Numbered from the stretch's first letter, positions 40,091 to 50,025 are shown. The stretch is DNA of 64,000 bases from Emiliania huxleyi CCMP1516 (GCF_000372725.1 NW_005196094.1:5001-69000), one strand, 5' to 3'. Numbers and translations are program-made. Notes: generated by a model not told the origin, from the letters alone.

Positions 40091-40327
40091 TGTCAGGAGA
40101 CGGAACACGGAGGAGCTGTATAGGTCACTAGAGACCCACACCATCGCTACATCACCACAGCCACCAAGTCGGATACAAGTCGATGACAAGTAAGTGCGCG
40201 GCAGGAGAGAAAGCGGACATCCAAAAACACGACGCACTCTCTCACATGAGAAACCAAACATGAGACGGTCACACAAGGACGGTCAGGCTACGGTCAGGAA
40301 GTAGGTTTGAGTTCACACTCTCCAACA
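40091..40327 (-). repeat. 5' LTR
   Basis: Longer LTR with an extra segment (AAGCGGACATCCAAAAACAC and neighbours). Begins TGTTGGAGAGTGTGAACTC on the minus strand. Confidence 0.85.
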
Positions 40328-40422
40328 AGAAGTGTAGGTTGTGTTTTTTGGGAGCAAGCCAGTTCGCGGTTGTGGTGGCGCCGGCGAGCCAGAAAGCGAG
40401 GGCGACGGCGTCGAGCGGGCCA
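40328..40422 (-). pseudogene. Fragment copied from the DUF1295 gene
   Basis: GCGAGGGCGACGGCGTCGAG at 40397 and its surrounding ~30 bp match the DUF1295 exon near 37980 and still read GPLDAVALAFWLA on the minus strand. GAGCAAGCCAGTTC at 40353 matches the sequence beside the other end of the LTR element (38659). The fragment ends at the start codon of the MFS gene. Confidence 0.65.
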
Positions 40423-42830
40423 ATGGAGCGGCGCTCCAATCCAAACCTCGACCTGCAGTACCTGCCGATCCTGGACGGCCGACTCGCGGAGCCTGCGCCG
40501 AGGCTCATCTTCCTGGTCGCTCTCAACGCGTTTGGCTTCTCGTACTGCCTGGTCGTCTCCACGCTTGGCATCGTTGTGCTCCCGTCGGAGGCCGAGCTCC
40601 TATTCCCGCGCGATGACGCCATTATGCTCGGCGTGATGCTCGCCGCCACCGGCGCCACGCAGCTGATCGCGCCGCTAGTCGGCTACCTCTCCGACCGCTC
40701 GACGTGGCGCTTCGGCCGGCGGAGGGGCCTCATGCTGGCGGGCGCGGCGCTGGCGTGCAGCGGCTTTGGGGCCATGTGGCTCTGCCGGCAGCAGCGGCTT
40801 GGAGCGGCGTACGTCTGCGCTCTGACGGCCGCGGTCTCGGGCGTCAACGTCATCTACTCGTGCTACACCGCGCTGCTGCCCGACTTTATCCCGCCGGCGC
40901 ACATGGGCTTGGCGTCGGGCGTGATGGCTGCGATGTCGATGCTCGGATCGTTCGGCGGCTTCTGGCTCTTTGGCTTCCGGCTGCAGGTCTCGCACGCCTA
41001 CGGCCTCTACGCCGCAGTCACCGCCGCAGCCGTGGGCGTGACCTGCGTTGCGGCGCCCGAGGCGCCTCTCCTCTCGGTGCCGCCGCCCTGCCGTCTAGCG
41101 CTGCCCTAGACGCAGCCAACTAGCCCTGCGCTGCTGCCGGCGCGGCGCCGAGCGCCTGACGCCGCTCGCGGACCCGCGCAGGCGGCGCCGGTGCGCTGCC
41201 GCGAGATGCTCTCCTCGTGCTCGATCGACGTCGGCGGCTCGCCCGACTTCTTTTGGGTCTTTGTGACGCGAACCTTCTACTACATGGGCATCTCCATCCA
41301 GGAGAGAGAGAGCCGAGCTCCGTGCAGCAGCACACCGCCGCCCGATGCCCTCTCCTCCTCCGCACGGCGGCCCCCTCCACACACCTCTGCTCCTCCGCAG
41401 AGCCTCTCCCCGCCCTCCGCCCGCAGGCCTTCTCACTCTTCATGCTCCGCCACTACCCCAAACCCTAACCCTAACCCTACCCTCACCCTCACCCTAACCC
41501 TTACCCTAACCCTTACCCGCAGGCCTTCTCACTCTTCATGCTCCGCGACGTCCAGCGCGTCGCAGACCCAAAGTTCTACACCTCTCTGCTGGCGATGGTC
41601 GGCCAGCTGTCGGCCGCCGCAGTCGCCCTCCCCGCCGGCCGCCTCTCCGACCAGCTCGGCCGCAAGCCGCTCGTGTACGCCTCCTGCGCGCTGATGGGCG
41701 CCGTCTACGTCGGCTTCACGCTGCAGCCGCCGGTCGAGGCGCGAGGCTAGGGCTAGGGCTAGGGGCAGGGGGAGGGGCAGGGGGAGGGGCAGGGGGAGGG
41801 CTAGCAGCGGCTTCACGCTGCAGCCGCCCGCCTCTCTCCGCTGCGTGTGCCACGCCGTCACGGGCGGAGGTCTCCTGGGAGATATGGGGAGATGCGGGGA
41901 GATACGACGTGTGCCACGCCCTCACGGGCCGAGGCCCCTCTCGCCCCAGGTGCTCCTCGTGCTCGGAGTCGCCTACGGCTGCGGCAACGGCACGAGGAGG
42001 GGCGCGCGCCGCCGCCCCGCCCCTCTCTGCAGCCGAGCCCGCCGCCTCCTCGCACACAGGCGTGTTCCTGTCCGTCGACTATGCGCTCGCGTGCGACGTG
42101 CGGCCCTTCCCTCTCCGCCCCAGCTGCCGCCCGCCCACCCCGAGGGCCCTTCGCCTCCGCGGCGTGAGAAGAACCCGGCACAAGAGGTCCCGGCTCGAAC
42201 CCGCCGCAGGTGCTTCCTTCCTCGGAGAGCTCCGCCCAGTCGCTCGGCGTCTGGGGCGTCTCGGCGAGATGGAGCCGAGATGTCGAGATGTGGCCGAGAT
42301 GTGGCCGAGATGCGTGGACGGCCTCCCCGATCGGAAGAGCTCTGCGCTCGCCTCCCTCCCCTCCCCTCCCCTCCCCTTTTCTTCGCAAGGCCTTCCTCGG
42401 CTCGGCGCCTAACCGACCCTAACCCCGACCCCGACCCTAACCCCAACCCCGACCCCAACCCCGACCCTAGCCCCGACCCCCCTAGGCCTTCCTCGGCTCG
42501 ACGCTCGGCCCTCTCGCCGCGGGGCCGCTCCTCACCTACTTCGGGCGGACGGCCACGGCGGACCGCTTCTCGCCCCGCGGGCACGCGCCACCCCCACCCC
42601 CTCTCCCCTCTCCCTCTCCCCTCTGCAGAGTAGCCCGGCGCTCACCGCGCGCGGGCGCGGCGCTGCACAGGTACGTCGTCGTGATGCTCTCCGGCGCAGT
42701 GTACGTCGCATTCGCCGCGCTGCTGCTGAGAAATGTGCGCGAAAAGTCGCGGAGGAGAGGCGACGCGGCGAGCGGGCTGCTGCGGAGCTCCGACTCTTCG
42801 CCCTCCTCTCCAGAGGAGGGAGGGGAGTGA
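40423..42830 (+). CDS. Major facilitator superfamily transporter, SLC45/GPH-like
   Basis: Eight exons: 40423-41061, 41182-41301, 41523-41738, 41950-41989, 42060-42097, 42210-42263, 42486-42580, 42671-42830; 453 residues, all joins in frame. The N-half holds LVVSTLGIVVLPSEAELLFP and the loop LSDRSTWRFGRRRGLMLAG, the D-R-x-G-R-R-R signature of MFS sugar-type carriers. The C-half holds PAGRLSDQLGRKPLVYASC, GVAYGCGNG joined to VFLSVDYALACD, then LPSSESSAQSLGVWGVS, AFLGSTLGPLAAGPLL and YVVVMLSGAVYVAFAALLL. Five introns start with GC, one with GT (42098) and one with GA (41302). Three introns contain duplicated exon edges with telomere-like filler. Substrate unknown; sugars are likely by family. 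Confidence 0.85.
41427..41543. repeat. Duplicated exon start around telomere-like repeat, MFS intron 2
   Basis: CGCAGGCCTTCTCACTCTTC and the next nine bases occur at 41423 and 41519. Between the copies lies AAACCCTAACCCTAACCC and degenerate CCCTCACCC/CCCTTACCC units. Both copies carry CAG|GC, so the second half of the intron is itself bounded by GC and AG. Confidence 0.92.
41719..41829. repeat. Duplicated exon end around GGGCTA/GGGGCA repeat, MFS intron 3
   Basis: GGCTTCACGCTGCAGCCGCC is present at 41712 in the exon and again at 41808 in the intron, separated by AGGCTAGGGCTAGGG and GGGGCAGGGGGAG repeats. Further on, GTGTGCCACGCC with TCACGGGC occurs twice (near 41847 and 41910). Confidence 0.88.
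42389..42503. repeat. Duplicated exon start around telomere-like repeat, MFS intron 6
   Basis: AGGCCTTCCTCGGCTCG occurs at 42388 (preceded by A) and 42484 (the real exon 7 start). Between them are CCGACCCTAACCCCGACCCC and similar units, degenerate telomere-like repeat. Confidence 0.92.
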
Positions 42831-43331
42831 GAGATTGCGCACGCGCACGCGGCCCGACGGAGGTTCGACGTGGGCTGAGGCGAGTCGCGAGGAGTGACTC
42901 GCCACCGGCACAGCACTAGTCGCTTTCGGCCCGCCCCCCGTCGTCGTGCTGCAGGTCTCTCGACGCCTCAGGCTCTTGTGTTTGGGGTCTTATACCCCGA
43001 TTGTCCCTTGAGATACATTGATCATTGTGCGGTTCTATTCTTTCTTAAGCCTTTCTCGACGTAAGTTTTGTGAATCGGCACAATCGGACGAACCAGGATC
43101 TCGCCCGGCGCCCCGGCGGCGGCCCCGCCGGCGCCGGCCGAGCACGCGCCCCGGTGTCGCGGTCTCTACTTGGAGCACGAAAGGGGGGGAGGAAACCCAA
43201 GGCGCACTTGGAGCACTTGGAGTGCAGTCAGTAACCGCCCATTGCGCCCATCCAGGGCCGGCGAGGCACGCTGCGCGTTTTCTTTGTGCCTCGCGCCGAT
43301 CGTTAGCGCGGCTCTCTCGGCCGTGACGAGT
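42831..43331. other. Intergenic, tandem genes on the plus strand
   Basis: About 500 bp with an AT-rich stretch at 42975-43060 (TTTGGGGTCTTATACCCC, TTCTTTCTTAAGCC). Probably holds the MFS 3' end and the promoter of the CCR4-like gene. CTTGGAGCAC occurs three times near 43170-43215. Confidence 0.4.
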
Positions 43332-45024
43332 ATGGCGCTGGCGCTCGCGACACTCGCTCTCGGCGCCGGCCGCAGCCTCTCCGTCGTGTCGTGGAACATC
43401 CTCGCACCGACCTTCGCGCCGCCGAGCCGCTACCCTTGGGTGGCGCCCGCCACGCTCGCCTGGCCGAAGCGCGAGGCCGCGATCGTCGCCACGCTCGGGA
43501 GGCTCGATGCCGATGTCGTGTGCCTGCAGGAGGTCGAGGTGGCGCTGTGGGACGGCCTCCTGCGTCGATTCACCAGCCTGGGGTACAGCGGCGTACTGCA
43601 GGAGACGCAGCGGCAGCACCCGATTGCCAACGCCGTCCTCTTTCGGCGGGCGGCACTGCGGTGTACGCAGACCGAGTCGCGCTCGCGCGCGCTGATCGCC
43701 GTCCTCGAGTCGCTCGACGCGGCCGACTCTGCGGCGCCGCTGCACGTCGCCTCGGTCCACCTCGAGGCGGGGGCGGAGAAGGCGTCGCAACGCTTCTTCC
43801 AGCTGCGCTCGCTGCTGCGTCGGCTGACTCTGCTGCAGCAGCGCGACGAGAAGGCGCACGCGACGCGCCGCGCTCCTCCACCGCCAGCCCTCCGACTCGC
43901 CACCCTCCCCCGCTCGGCAGGAGCGGAGCGGACCACCGGCGGTGCTGATCGCCGGCGACTTCAACTTTGATCGCCGGTCGGCGCTGCACCAGCTGCTCTG
44001 CACAGGCGCGCTCTTCTCGGACTTCGCCTCTCCTCCCGCCCTCGCTGCCCGCCTCTCCTCCCGCCCCCTCCCCGCCAACCCGCCCCCTCCCGGCGCCGCA
44101 GGAAGCCTGCCTCCGCACGAGCGAGGCGAGCCGCAAGCCCCTACCCAGCCCCTACCCGGCACCTCCCCCGCACCTCCCCGACACCAGCTCCACCACCCCG
44201 CCCTCGCTGCGGTGCGTCCGAGCTCGACCCGCCGCCATCGCGCGAGAGCAGGCTCCTCCGCCTGCGGCGAGATGACCCGAGATCACCCGAGATTAGGCTC
44301 CTCAGCCTACGGCGAGTCTGTGCCGCTGGTGCGCTCCTGCCCCTCCTGCCCTCCCCTCATCTCTCTCCCTCTTCCTCTCCCTCTCCCTCTCCCTCTCCCC
44401 CCTCCCTCCCCGTCTCCCTCCCCGCCCCTAGCCCGGCTCTGGCCAGCCCTCCGCCTCGCCCCTCCGCCTCGCCCCTCCGCCTCGCCCCTCCGCCTCACCC
44501 CTCCGCCTCACCCCTCCGCCTCGCCCCTCCGCCTCGCCCCTCCGCCTCGCCCCTCCGCCTCACCCCTCCCCCTCGCCCCCAAAGGTGCGCGCCGGCTCGG
44601 CCCCGTACCAGAGCCCGCTCCTCCCTCTCCGCGACGCCTACCGAGACGGGTCCCCTCCCTGGGGGCCACAGCTGCGCGCGAGGTGCGCAGCGGCGGGTCG
44701 CTCTCCGCCCTCCTCGGCACCCCTTCGGCACCCCTTCGGCACCCCGCTCCCCGCCCTCTTGCCCTCAACACCCTCCCTCCCTCCCTCCCTCCCTCCGGCC
44801 GCAGCTTTCGCAACGGGCGCGTGCTCGACTTCGTCTGGCACTCGGCGGCGCTGCACTGCCTCCGCCCGATGCCCGTCTGCGCCGAGGCGGGCTCGCCGCA
44901 GCCCAAGGCGATGCCGTCCGAGACGCACCCGTCCGACCACCTGCCCGTCGGAGCGTGGCCCGCCACGGCAGCCGCGGGCTTGCCGAGACGGGACGGCCTC
45001 ACGCGCCGCCGGATGGGCGAGTAG
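43332..45024 (+). CDS. Endonuclease/exonuclease/phosphatase family protein, CCR4-like
   Basis: Four exons (43332-43853, 43921-44025, 44585-44682, 44805-45024) give 314 residues. The CCR4/nocturnin-type fold is clear: SVVSWNILAPTF, YPWVAPATLAWPKREAAIVA, DADVVCLQEVE (metal-binding Glu), SVHLEAG, VLIAGDFNFDRR (catalytic D-x-N), LDFVWHSAAL and HPSDHLPVGAW (the terminal S-D-H). Family members are Mg-dependent deadenylases or phosphodiesterases. There are no leucine-rich repeats. Introns 1 and 2 start with GC, intron 3 with GT. Intron 2 is 559 bp of C-rich low complexity; the donor there (TTC|GC) is less certain than the others. A short Ala-rich start could be an organelle leader. Confidence 0.85.
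44340..44580. repeat. CCTCTCC and GCCCCTCCGCCTC minisatellite
   Basis: Inside intron 2 of the CCR4-like gene: (CTCTCC)n at 44365-44400, then about ten copies of a 12-bp CCTCCGCCTCGC or CCTCCGCCTCAC unit up to 44580. Confidence 0.9.
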
Positions 45025-46465
45025 GCGCACTGTTCTCCTGGCCGGGCGCGCCGGGCTGCCGAGCAGAGGCGGACCGCTCCGCCGTCGGCCGCGCGAGGCG
45101 CGAGGCGCGGGGAGGGAGGGGAGCGGAGCCGCCGCCGCCAATAGGCGCCCAGCTGGCAGCAGCTCTACGTCGAGAACGTGATCCAGTCGCGGCCAGCCTC
45201 GCGGCCAGCTTCGCGGGCGTCGCCCGGCCGACGGTGCGCATGTGGAGGGAGGGAGGGAGGGAGGAGGGGGCGAGGCTGCCTGCAGGGGTGGGGCCGGCCG
45301 GCGTGGAGAGCTGCGCCTCACGTGCCCGCTGCTCGCCCGCAGGTGAGGGTGGCTGGCGGCGGTCGCGCGCCCTCTGGGCGCTCCCTCCCGCAGGGTCGGG
45401 TGTGCAGCGCTGCGCTCCGTGTGCAGTGCGGGGCAGGGCGTGCTGCGAGGCCTACTCCCTTGCAGGGGTGGGTCGGAGAGAGAGGGGAGAGGCATACGGT
45501 GTGGCATCTTGCTGTGTGTGCATGGTCGGTGGATGTGGGGACGCGCCGCGGTTTTGTGGCGGAGTGTGTCTCAACGCCGGCGTGCCGCCAAGTGCTCCTA
45601 CAAGTGCGAGCGGGCCGAGCGCACCGCGCCCTGGCGGGCATATTTGCTTACTCGTCCCATCGGCCTGCTGGCGTGCTCCCGTCGCAACTTCCTGCCTGCG
45701 CTGTCCGAGGACAGAGCCTCTGTGTGAGCTCTGTGTAACACACTACACAGGGGTACGGCACAGAGCCTTTTCCCCCTCTGATACGTGATAGCTGATACTG
45801 TGTACGTATCGTGGAAAAGCGTCTCTTCATATGACAAACGAGAGGGCCAAAAGGGGCGCGGAAGCGAGAGGCCGATGAGCGATCTGTGTGTGCGGGCACG
45901 GCGCCGCGGGGGTGCGGGTCTCCCACCGGCGGGAACTGGGTTGGGATGGCGATGCCCCGCGAGCGGGGCGTTAAAACGTCTCTCCCCCTCTGGTGTCATC
46001 TCATCGGGCAACGCGCCAACGCGCAACGGGCAGTCGCTCTTAGAGGCACACAGAGGCGGGGGAAAGGGGCCCCTCACGAACAACGTGCGGCGCTCATAGG
46101 TGCCGCTCTCGTGCTCTCTCCACTCCCTCTGCCACGTGCAGAGAGCAGCGCCAGAGGCAAACGACATTTCCAGCAGTTGGTAAAGAAAGAAAGAAAGAAA
46201 GAGACAACCCAAGGGAGGGATAATAAATAAATAAATACAACGCACACGCCAAACGAGGGGTGGGAGAAGGACAGGGTCCCCACCTGCACAAGCAGGATCT
46301 TGTAGGACGATCAGGGACACAGGGGAACGGGAGCGGGGAGCGCATCGCGACGGTGCATGGTGGGGCAAAACGATTTCTTTTCCGCCCGCGTGCCTGTAGC
46401 CGCAGAGAGCCTCAGAGAGCGCGCTGCCCTCGTCTCCTCGCCGCCGCCAGCCACAGCCGAGCGGC
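45025..46465. other. Intergenic with SINE-like repeat family A, inverted copy
   Basis: 45025-46180 shows no convincing gene; several frames are open by composition only. 46185-46340 is an inverted family A copy: (GAAA)n and (AATAA)n first, then GCCAAACGAGGGGTGGGAGA, GGACAGGGTCCCCACCTGCA, AGCAGGATCTTGTAGGACGA and GGGGAGCGCATCGCGACGG. It lies about 130 bp upstream of eS24. Confidence 0.6.
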
Positions 46466-47428
46466 ATGGAGTCCGGCGCAGTCACCGTCAGGACAAAGAA
46501 GTTCGTCACCAACCGGCTGCTGCAGCGGAAGCAATTTGTGTGCGAGGTGATCCACCCCGGCCTCGCCGGCGTGTCAAAGAACGACCTGAAGGAGAAGCTC
46601 GCGAAGATGTACAAGGTTCGCCGCACACCGCCGGCAGCCTGCGCGGAGGGCGGCCGGTTGCCGTCGCTGGTCCGTCGGCGCTCACTGCGCCAGGCTGCAC
46701 GGCGCCGCCGGCGCTTTGCCAAAGCGCTTTGGTCCCTGCGCCTCTGCGCCTGCGCCGCCTGGCTGCGGGATGGCCTCCCCCCCCCCAGTGCGCGCGAGGA
46801 TCCTCGCGCTCGAGACCGCTGTGGCCGACGGCGCTCCCCGCCGCCGCCGCGCGCGCAGGTCGCCGACCCCTCGTGCGTGCTGCTCTATGGCTTCAAGGTT
46901 GCCTTTGGTGGCGGCCGCTCGTCTGGCTTTGGCCTCATCTATGACAGCCTCACGGCCGCCAAGAAGTACTCGCCCAAGTACCTCCTGACGCGGGTGAGCC
47001 GCGCCGCCGCGCTCGCTCCCGCGTCGCGGGCACCAGTGTGGCTCACGCGCCGCCCGCCGCCCGCCGCAGTTTGGCATGGGCAAGGCCAAGGCGACGGCCC
47101 GCAAGCAGCGGAAGGAGCGCAAGAATCGCATGAAGAAGGTGCGCGCGCGCCACATCCTCGTTAGCACCGCGAATAGACGCGCCGCGCCCGGCTCCCTCAC
47201 CCCCCGCCGCCGCTTCCTCCGCCGCCGCTGCCGCCTCGGCGCTCCGCCGCCGCGACCGTCGCAGCGCCGCCTACCACCAAACCTGCCGCCACCTCCGCCG
47301 CCCGCCATTTCCGCCCGCCTCGTGCGGTTCCGCCGCCGCCGCCGCCGCCGCCAACCCCCCCTGCCCCCCCCCCGCCCTTCCCTTCCCCATCTCAGGTTCG
47401 GGGTATCAAGAAGTCCAAGGGCTCCTAG
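46466..47428 (+). CDS. RPS24: 40S ribosomal protein eS24
   Basis: Four exons (46466-46615, 46859-46993, 47070-47138, 47396-47428) give 128 residues, the usual eS24 length. VTVRTKKFVTNRLLQRKQFV, VIHPGLAGVSKNDLKEKLAK and MYK join to VADPSCVLLYGFKVAFGGG, SSGFGLIYDSLTAAKKYSPK, YLLTR joins to FGMGKAKATARKQRKERKNR, and VRGIKKSKGS closes the protein. All three introns are GT-AG, in contrast to most genes here. Part of the small cytosolic ribosomal subunit, needed for 18S rRNA processing. Confidence 0.97.
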
Positions 47429-47624
47429 AGGAGGACTCGGCCCGGCCGCCCCGCCCCCTCGCTGCGCCCGTGTATCCGTCCCCCGCTCCCCGCTCGCAGA
47501 GGGTCGCGCGGTTTGTCGTGTGTCTCGGGAGCTATCCAAATTTACGTACCATTGCAAGGTACGCACACAAAGGGAGAAGCGAGTGCTCCGCACGTGTAGC
47601 GCGCGGCGGATTCTTCCTTTTTCG

Positions 47625-48378
47625 AATGCGCGACGCCCCCGCCACCACTCCTCGCGCGTCGACGTCGCAGCGTCTTCGCACGCCCGGCAGCAACCCATTC
47701 CTCGCGTTCTGCGAGGCCAACGTCTCGCGGCTGCAGCGCCGCTGGCGCGACCGACGGCAGTGCAGCGCCGGCCACGGCCACGCCCCCACCGCGACGGCGC
47801 CAGCGGCCGCGGCCGCCTCAAAATTTCCGCCGCCGCCGCCCTCGTCGCCGCCGCCCTCGCCCCTGCAGGAACGCAGCCTGGCGCTCGAAAACGCCATGGC
47901 CTCTGGCCGCATATCGCTCGGAGGCGGCCGCCGCCGCAGCTCCGTCGCAGGCCGGCCAAAGAAGCCGCCGCCGCCGCTGCCCGCACCGCCATCGTGCCCG
48001 GCCAAGCCGCTTCTCGAGGCAGCTCCGCCGCCACCCGAGGAGCCGCCGCCGCCACCCGAGCCGCCGCCGCCAGAGGAGGAACCGCCGCTGCCAGAGGAGC
48101 CGCCGCTGCCCGAGGGGCCGCCGCCGCCCGAGGGGCCGCCGCCGCCGATGGAGCCGCGCCTCCTGGCAGAGGCCGAGCAGCTCCTCTTCTCTCCACCGTG
48201 CTCGCCGCCATTCTCGCCCGCCGTGACGGCACCGCCGCCGTCCTCGCCGGCCTGGCGCTGGCTGGGGTGGCTGCAGTCTCCCTTCACCTCCTCGGCGGGC
48301 GAGCAAGGCGGCTCCTGGAGCTACAGCTGCAACGTGGTGGGACACGGAGTCGCGTGTGAGCAAGCACGGGGCAGGTAG
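47625..48378 (+). CDS. Proline-rich protein, unknown
   Basis: About 250 codons from ATG 47625 (MRDAPATTPRASTSQRLRTP); the frame is open further upstream but runs into the eS24 3' region. After SNPFLAFCEANVSRLQRRWR, the only non-repetitive block, come Ala and Pro tracts (PPPPEEPPPPPEPPPPEEE). It ends in a Ser/Trp region. No family. Low-complexity GC-rich DNA makes this call weak. Confidence 0.35.
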
Positions 48379-49027
48379 CGGGTGCGTGGTGGATGGTGGG
48401 CCACGGCGGCGGCACATGGGGGTGACAGCGAGAGACACACAGCACGCACTCCACACAGTCACACAGGGCGGACACTGATCAGTGCCGTGCCATCCTAGCG
48501 CCGTGTCCCGTGTGCCCCGTGAGGCTGGGAGATAGGCTGAGAGGGCGACAGCGCGTGAGAGCTCGACCTCGAGAGCGTTTCCGTTTGTCCGGTTTGAGAG
48601 GACAGCGTTCCTGACAGGTGACAGCGACAGCCGACAGGTGTGAGGTGACGAGGGAGTGTCGTCAGTGTCGTGTCTGTCGAGACTCGAGTGTGGAGTGAGG
48701 TGTGAGCGGAGAGCCGCCGCGCGCGCCCGCGGGCTGTGTGAGCCCGGAGGCACTGGTGAATCGCCTTTCCTAAGCTCGCACAGACATTCTAGCTATCGCG
48801 TATCGCGTAATGGGACCACAAAACCAGCAGGGCGCACACGACGCGCCCGGAAGGCGTCTCGCAAAACATGCCTTTCCCTCGCCGTCCACCGTCCGTGCAC
48901 ATATCCACGGGCCCCGTACAGCAGGGCACGCTGGCTCAGCAGGCAGCGCAGGATAGCAGCGCGGCGGGGCGGGCGGCACAGCGGTGGTGGCGGCACAGCG
49001 GCGGCGGCGACGCGTCGGGGGCCTCGT
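48379..49027. other. Intergenic between convergent frames
   Basis: About 650 bp with GTGACAG-type short repeats (48600-48660). It holds the PsbU 3' end at its right side. No gene recognised. Confidence 0.35.
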
Positions 49028-49659
49028 TTAGCGGTACAGTCCGTTGTTGATGTTGTCGATGATGTACTCGGGCTTGGGCTCGAGGAAGATGAAGCGGGTC
49101 TCGTACTTCTTCACCGCCGCCGACTCGGCCGCGGTGAACTTGCACTTGGAGTACATCTCGCCCGCATTCTTGTACGGCGCGTTGGAGACCAGTTTTCCAG
49201 CCGCGTTGGGGTACATACCCGGCAGCTTGATGTAGACGCGGATGTTGGCGTTGTTCACGTCGATCGTGGACGAGCCACCAAGGAAGCCAACGCCGGCGTA
49301 GTCAACCTCAGCGTTCGCGGCAGCAGCCGACAGCAGCGCGGCGGAGCCAAGCACCTTGCTGAAGATCTCGCGGCGCGCGATGGGCTCCGACATCCTGGGC
49401 GGGGCGGCAGGGGCGCCTTAGGCTGCTGCCGGCACGGAGGGCCCCCTTCCTGTCTCCATCTGCGCGGTTTGCGGCGCAGAGGGGTGCGCAGGGGCCGGAA
49501 CGCACGTCGGCGCAGCAGCACGGGTCAGCGGCGCGGGGCGCAGCGCGGTCGGCGCGAGCGCCTACAGGCAGCGGCGACGGCCGCGTTAGGCGCGCCGGCC
49601 CGGCTCACCGCCGCGCGCTCCGCTCTCACCAGCGTTGTGGTCAGGAATGAAAGCGACAT
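49028..49659 (-). CDS. psbU: Photosystem II 12 kDa extrinsic protein PsbU, nuclear-encoded
   Basis: Mature part in one exon (49394-49028): STIDVNNANIRVYIKLPGMY, PNAAGKLVSNAPYKNAGEMY and the helix-hairpin-helix repeat common to cyanobacterial and red-lineage PsbU, ending INNGLYR. It is preceded by ARREIFSKVLGSAALLSAAA, a twin-arginine/thylakoid-lumen signal with an AxA site. Two small 5' exons (49659-49630 and 49561-49506, GT-AG introns) add MSLSFLTTTL and ALAPTALRPAPLTRAAAPT, a plausible ER signal plus transit peptide. The whole is 150 residues in frame. PsbU stabilises the Mn cluster of PSII on the lumen side. The mature exon is certain; the leader exons are inferred. Confidence 0.88.
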
Positions 49660-49756
49660 TTCACTGCGAGATAGCTGCCAGATGTTTTTCTTTTACAATG
49701 ACCTCAAAATCAATTTCATTACTTCCTCTCTCTTCCACTCCTTCCTCTCCAACACC

Positions 49757-49759
<3 letters not shown>

Positions 49760-49827
<68 letters not shown>
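49760..49827. repeat. (CA)n microsatellite
   Basis: About 68 bp of uninterrupted CA repeat. Confidence 0.97.
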
Positions 49828-49829
<2 letters not shown>

Positions 49830-49870
49830 TATGAGTTCTGGTTTTTCGAGGTGTGAACGATCTCCCGGAG

Positions 49871-49893
49871 GGGTCATTCCGCCGGAATGACCC
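49871..49893. other. Perfect 10 bp hairpin
   Basis: GGGTCATTCC, a GCC spacer, then GGAATGACCC. Arms are fully complementary. Role unknown; it sits between PsbU and a plus-strand gene. Confidence 0.7.
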
Positions 49894-50025
49894 TTCATTC
49901 ATTAACTAATTGGATTCCGAATGGGTCGAACGGGCGGGAGTACTAAGACAGCAGCATGTTCTGGGTGGGAGGAACCCTTAGGGGAGGATTCGTTCTGGTT
50001 TCTGGTTTCTGCGATATCGAGTGCG

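Larger units (their letters stand above)
38673..40327 (-). mobile_element. Shrunken Copia-type LTR retrotransposon, minus-strand oriented
   Basis: Two direct repeats, 38673-38861 (189 bp) and 40091-40327 (237 bp), read TGTTGGAGAG ... CTCCTGACA on the minus strand, i.e. TG...CA LTR ends. The 40091-40327 copy is the 5' LTR, followed at once by TGGTACCGACCGG, a primer-binding-site-like TGG start. The 3' LTR is preceded by the polypurine tract AATGGGGGAG. The 1.2 kb interior has no intact gag-pol; one frame near 39120-39200 reads PRRSARIAARGAP and then stops, a phrase typical of the region between integrase and reverse transcriptase in Copia. The LTRs differ by about 50 bp of indel, and no target duplication is visible, so it is old or rearranged. 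Confidence 0.8.
49660..50025. other. Intergenic with (CA)n and a perfect hairpin
   Basis: Promoter side of PsbU and of the next gene. Contains the CA microsatellite and the hairpin listed separately. No other gene seen. Confidence 0.5.

Noticed and set aside
44026-44584. C-rich minisatellite read as coding in the CCR4-like gene
   Set aside because: Breaks family similarity; fits intron 2.
45025-45800. Plus-strand frames of 180-280 codons downstream of the CCR4-like gene
   Set aside because: No domain, odd Cys/Arg-rich composition, overlap in three frames; composition artefacts.
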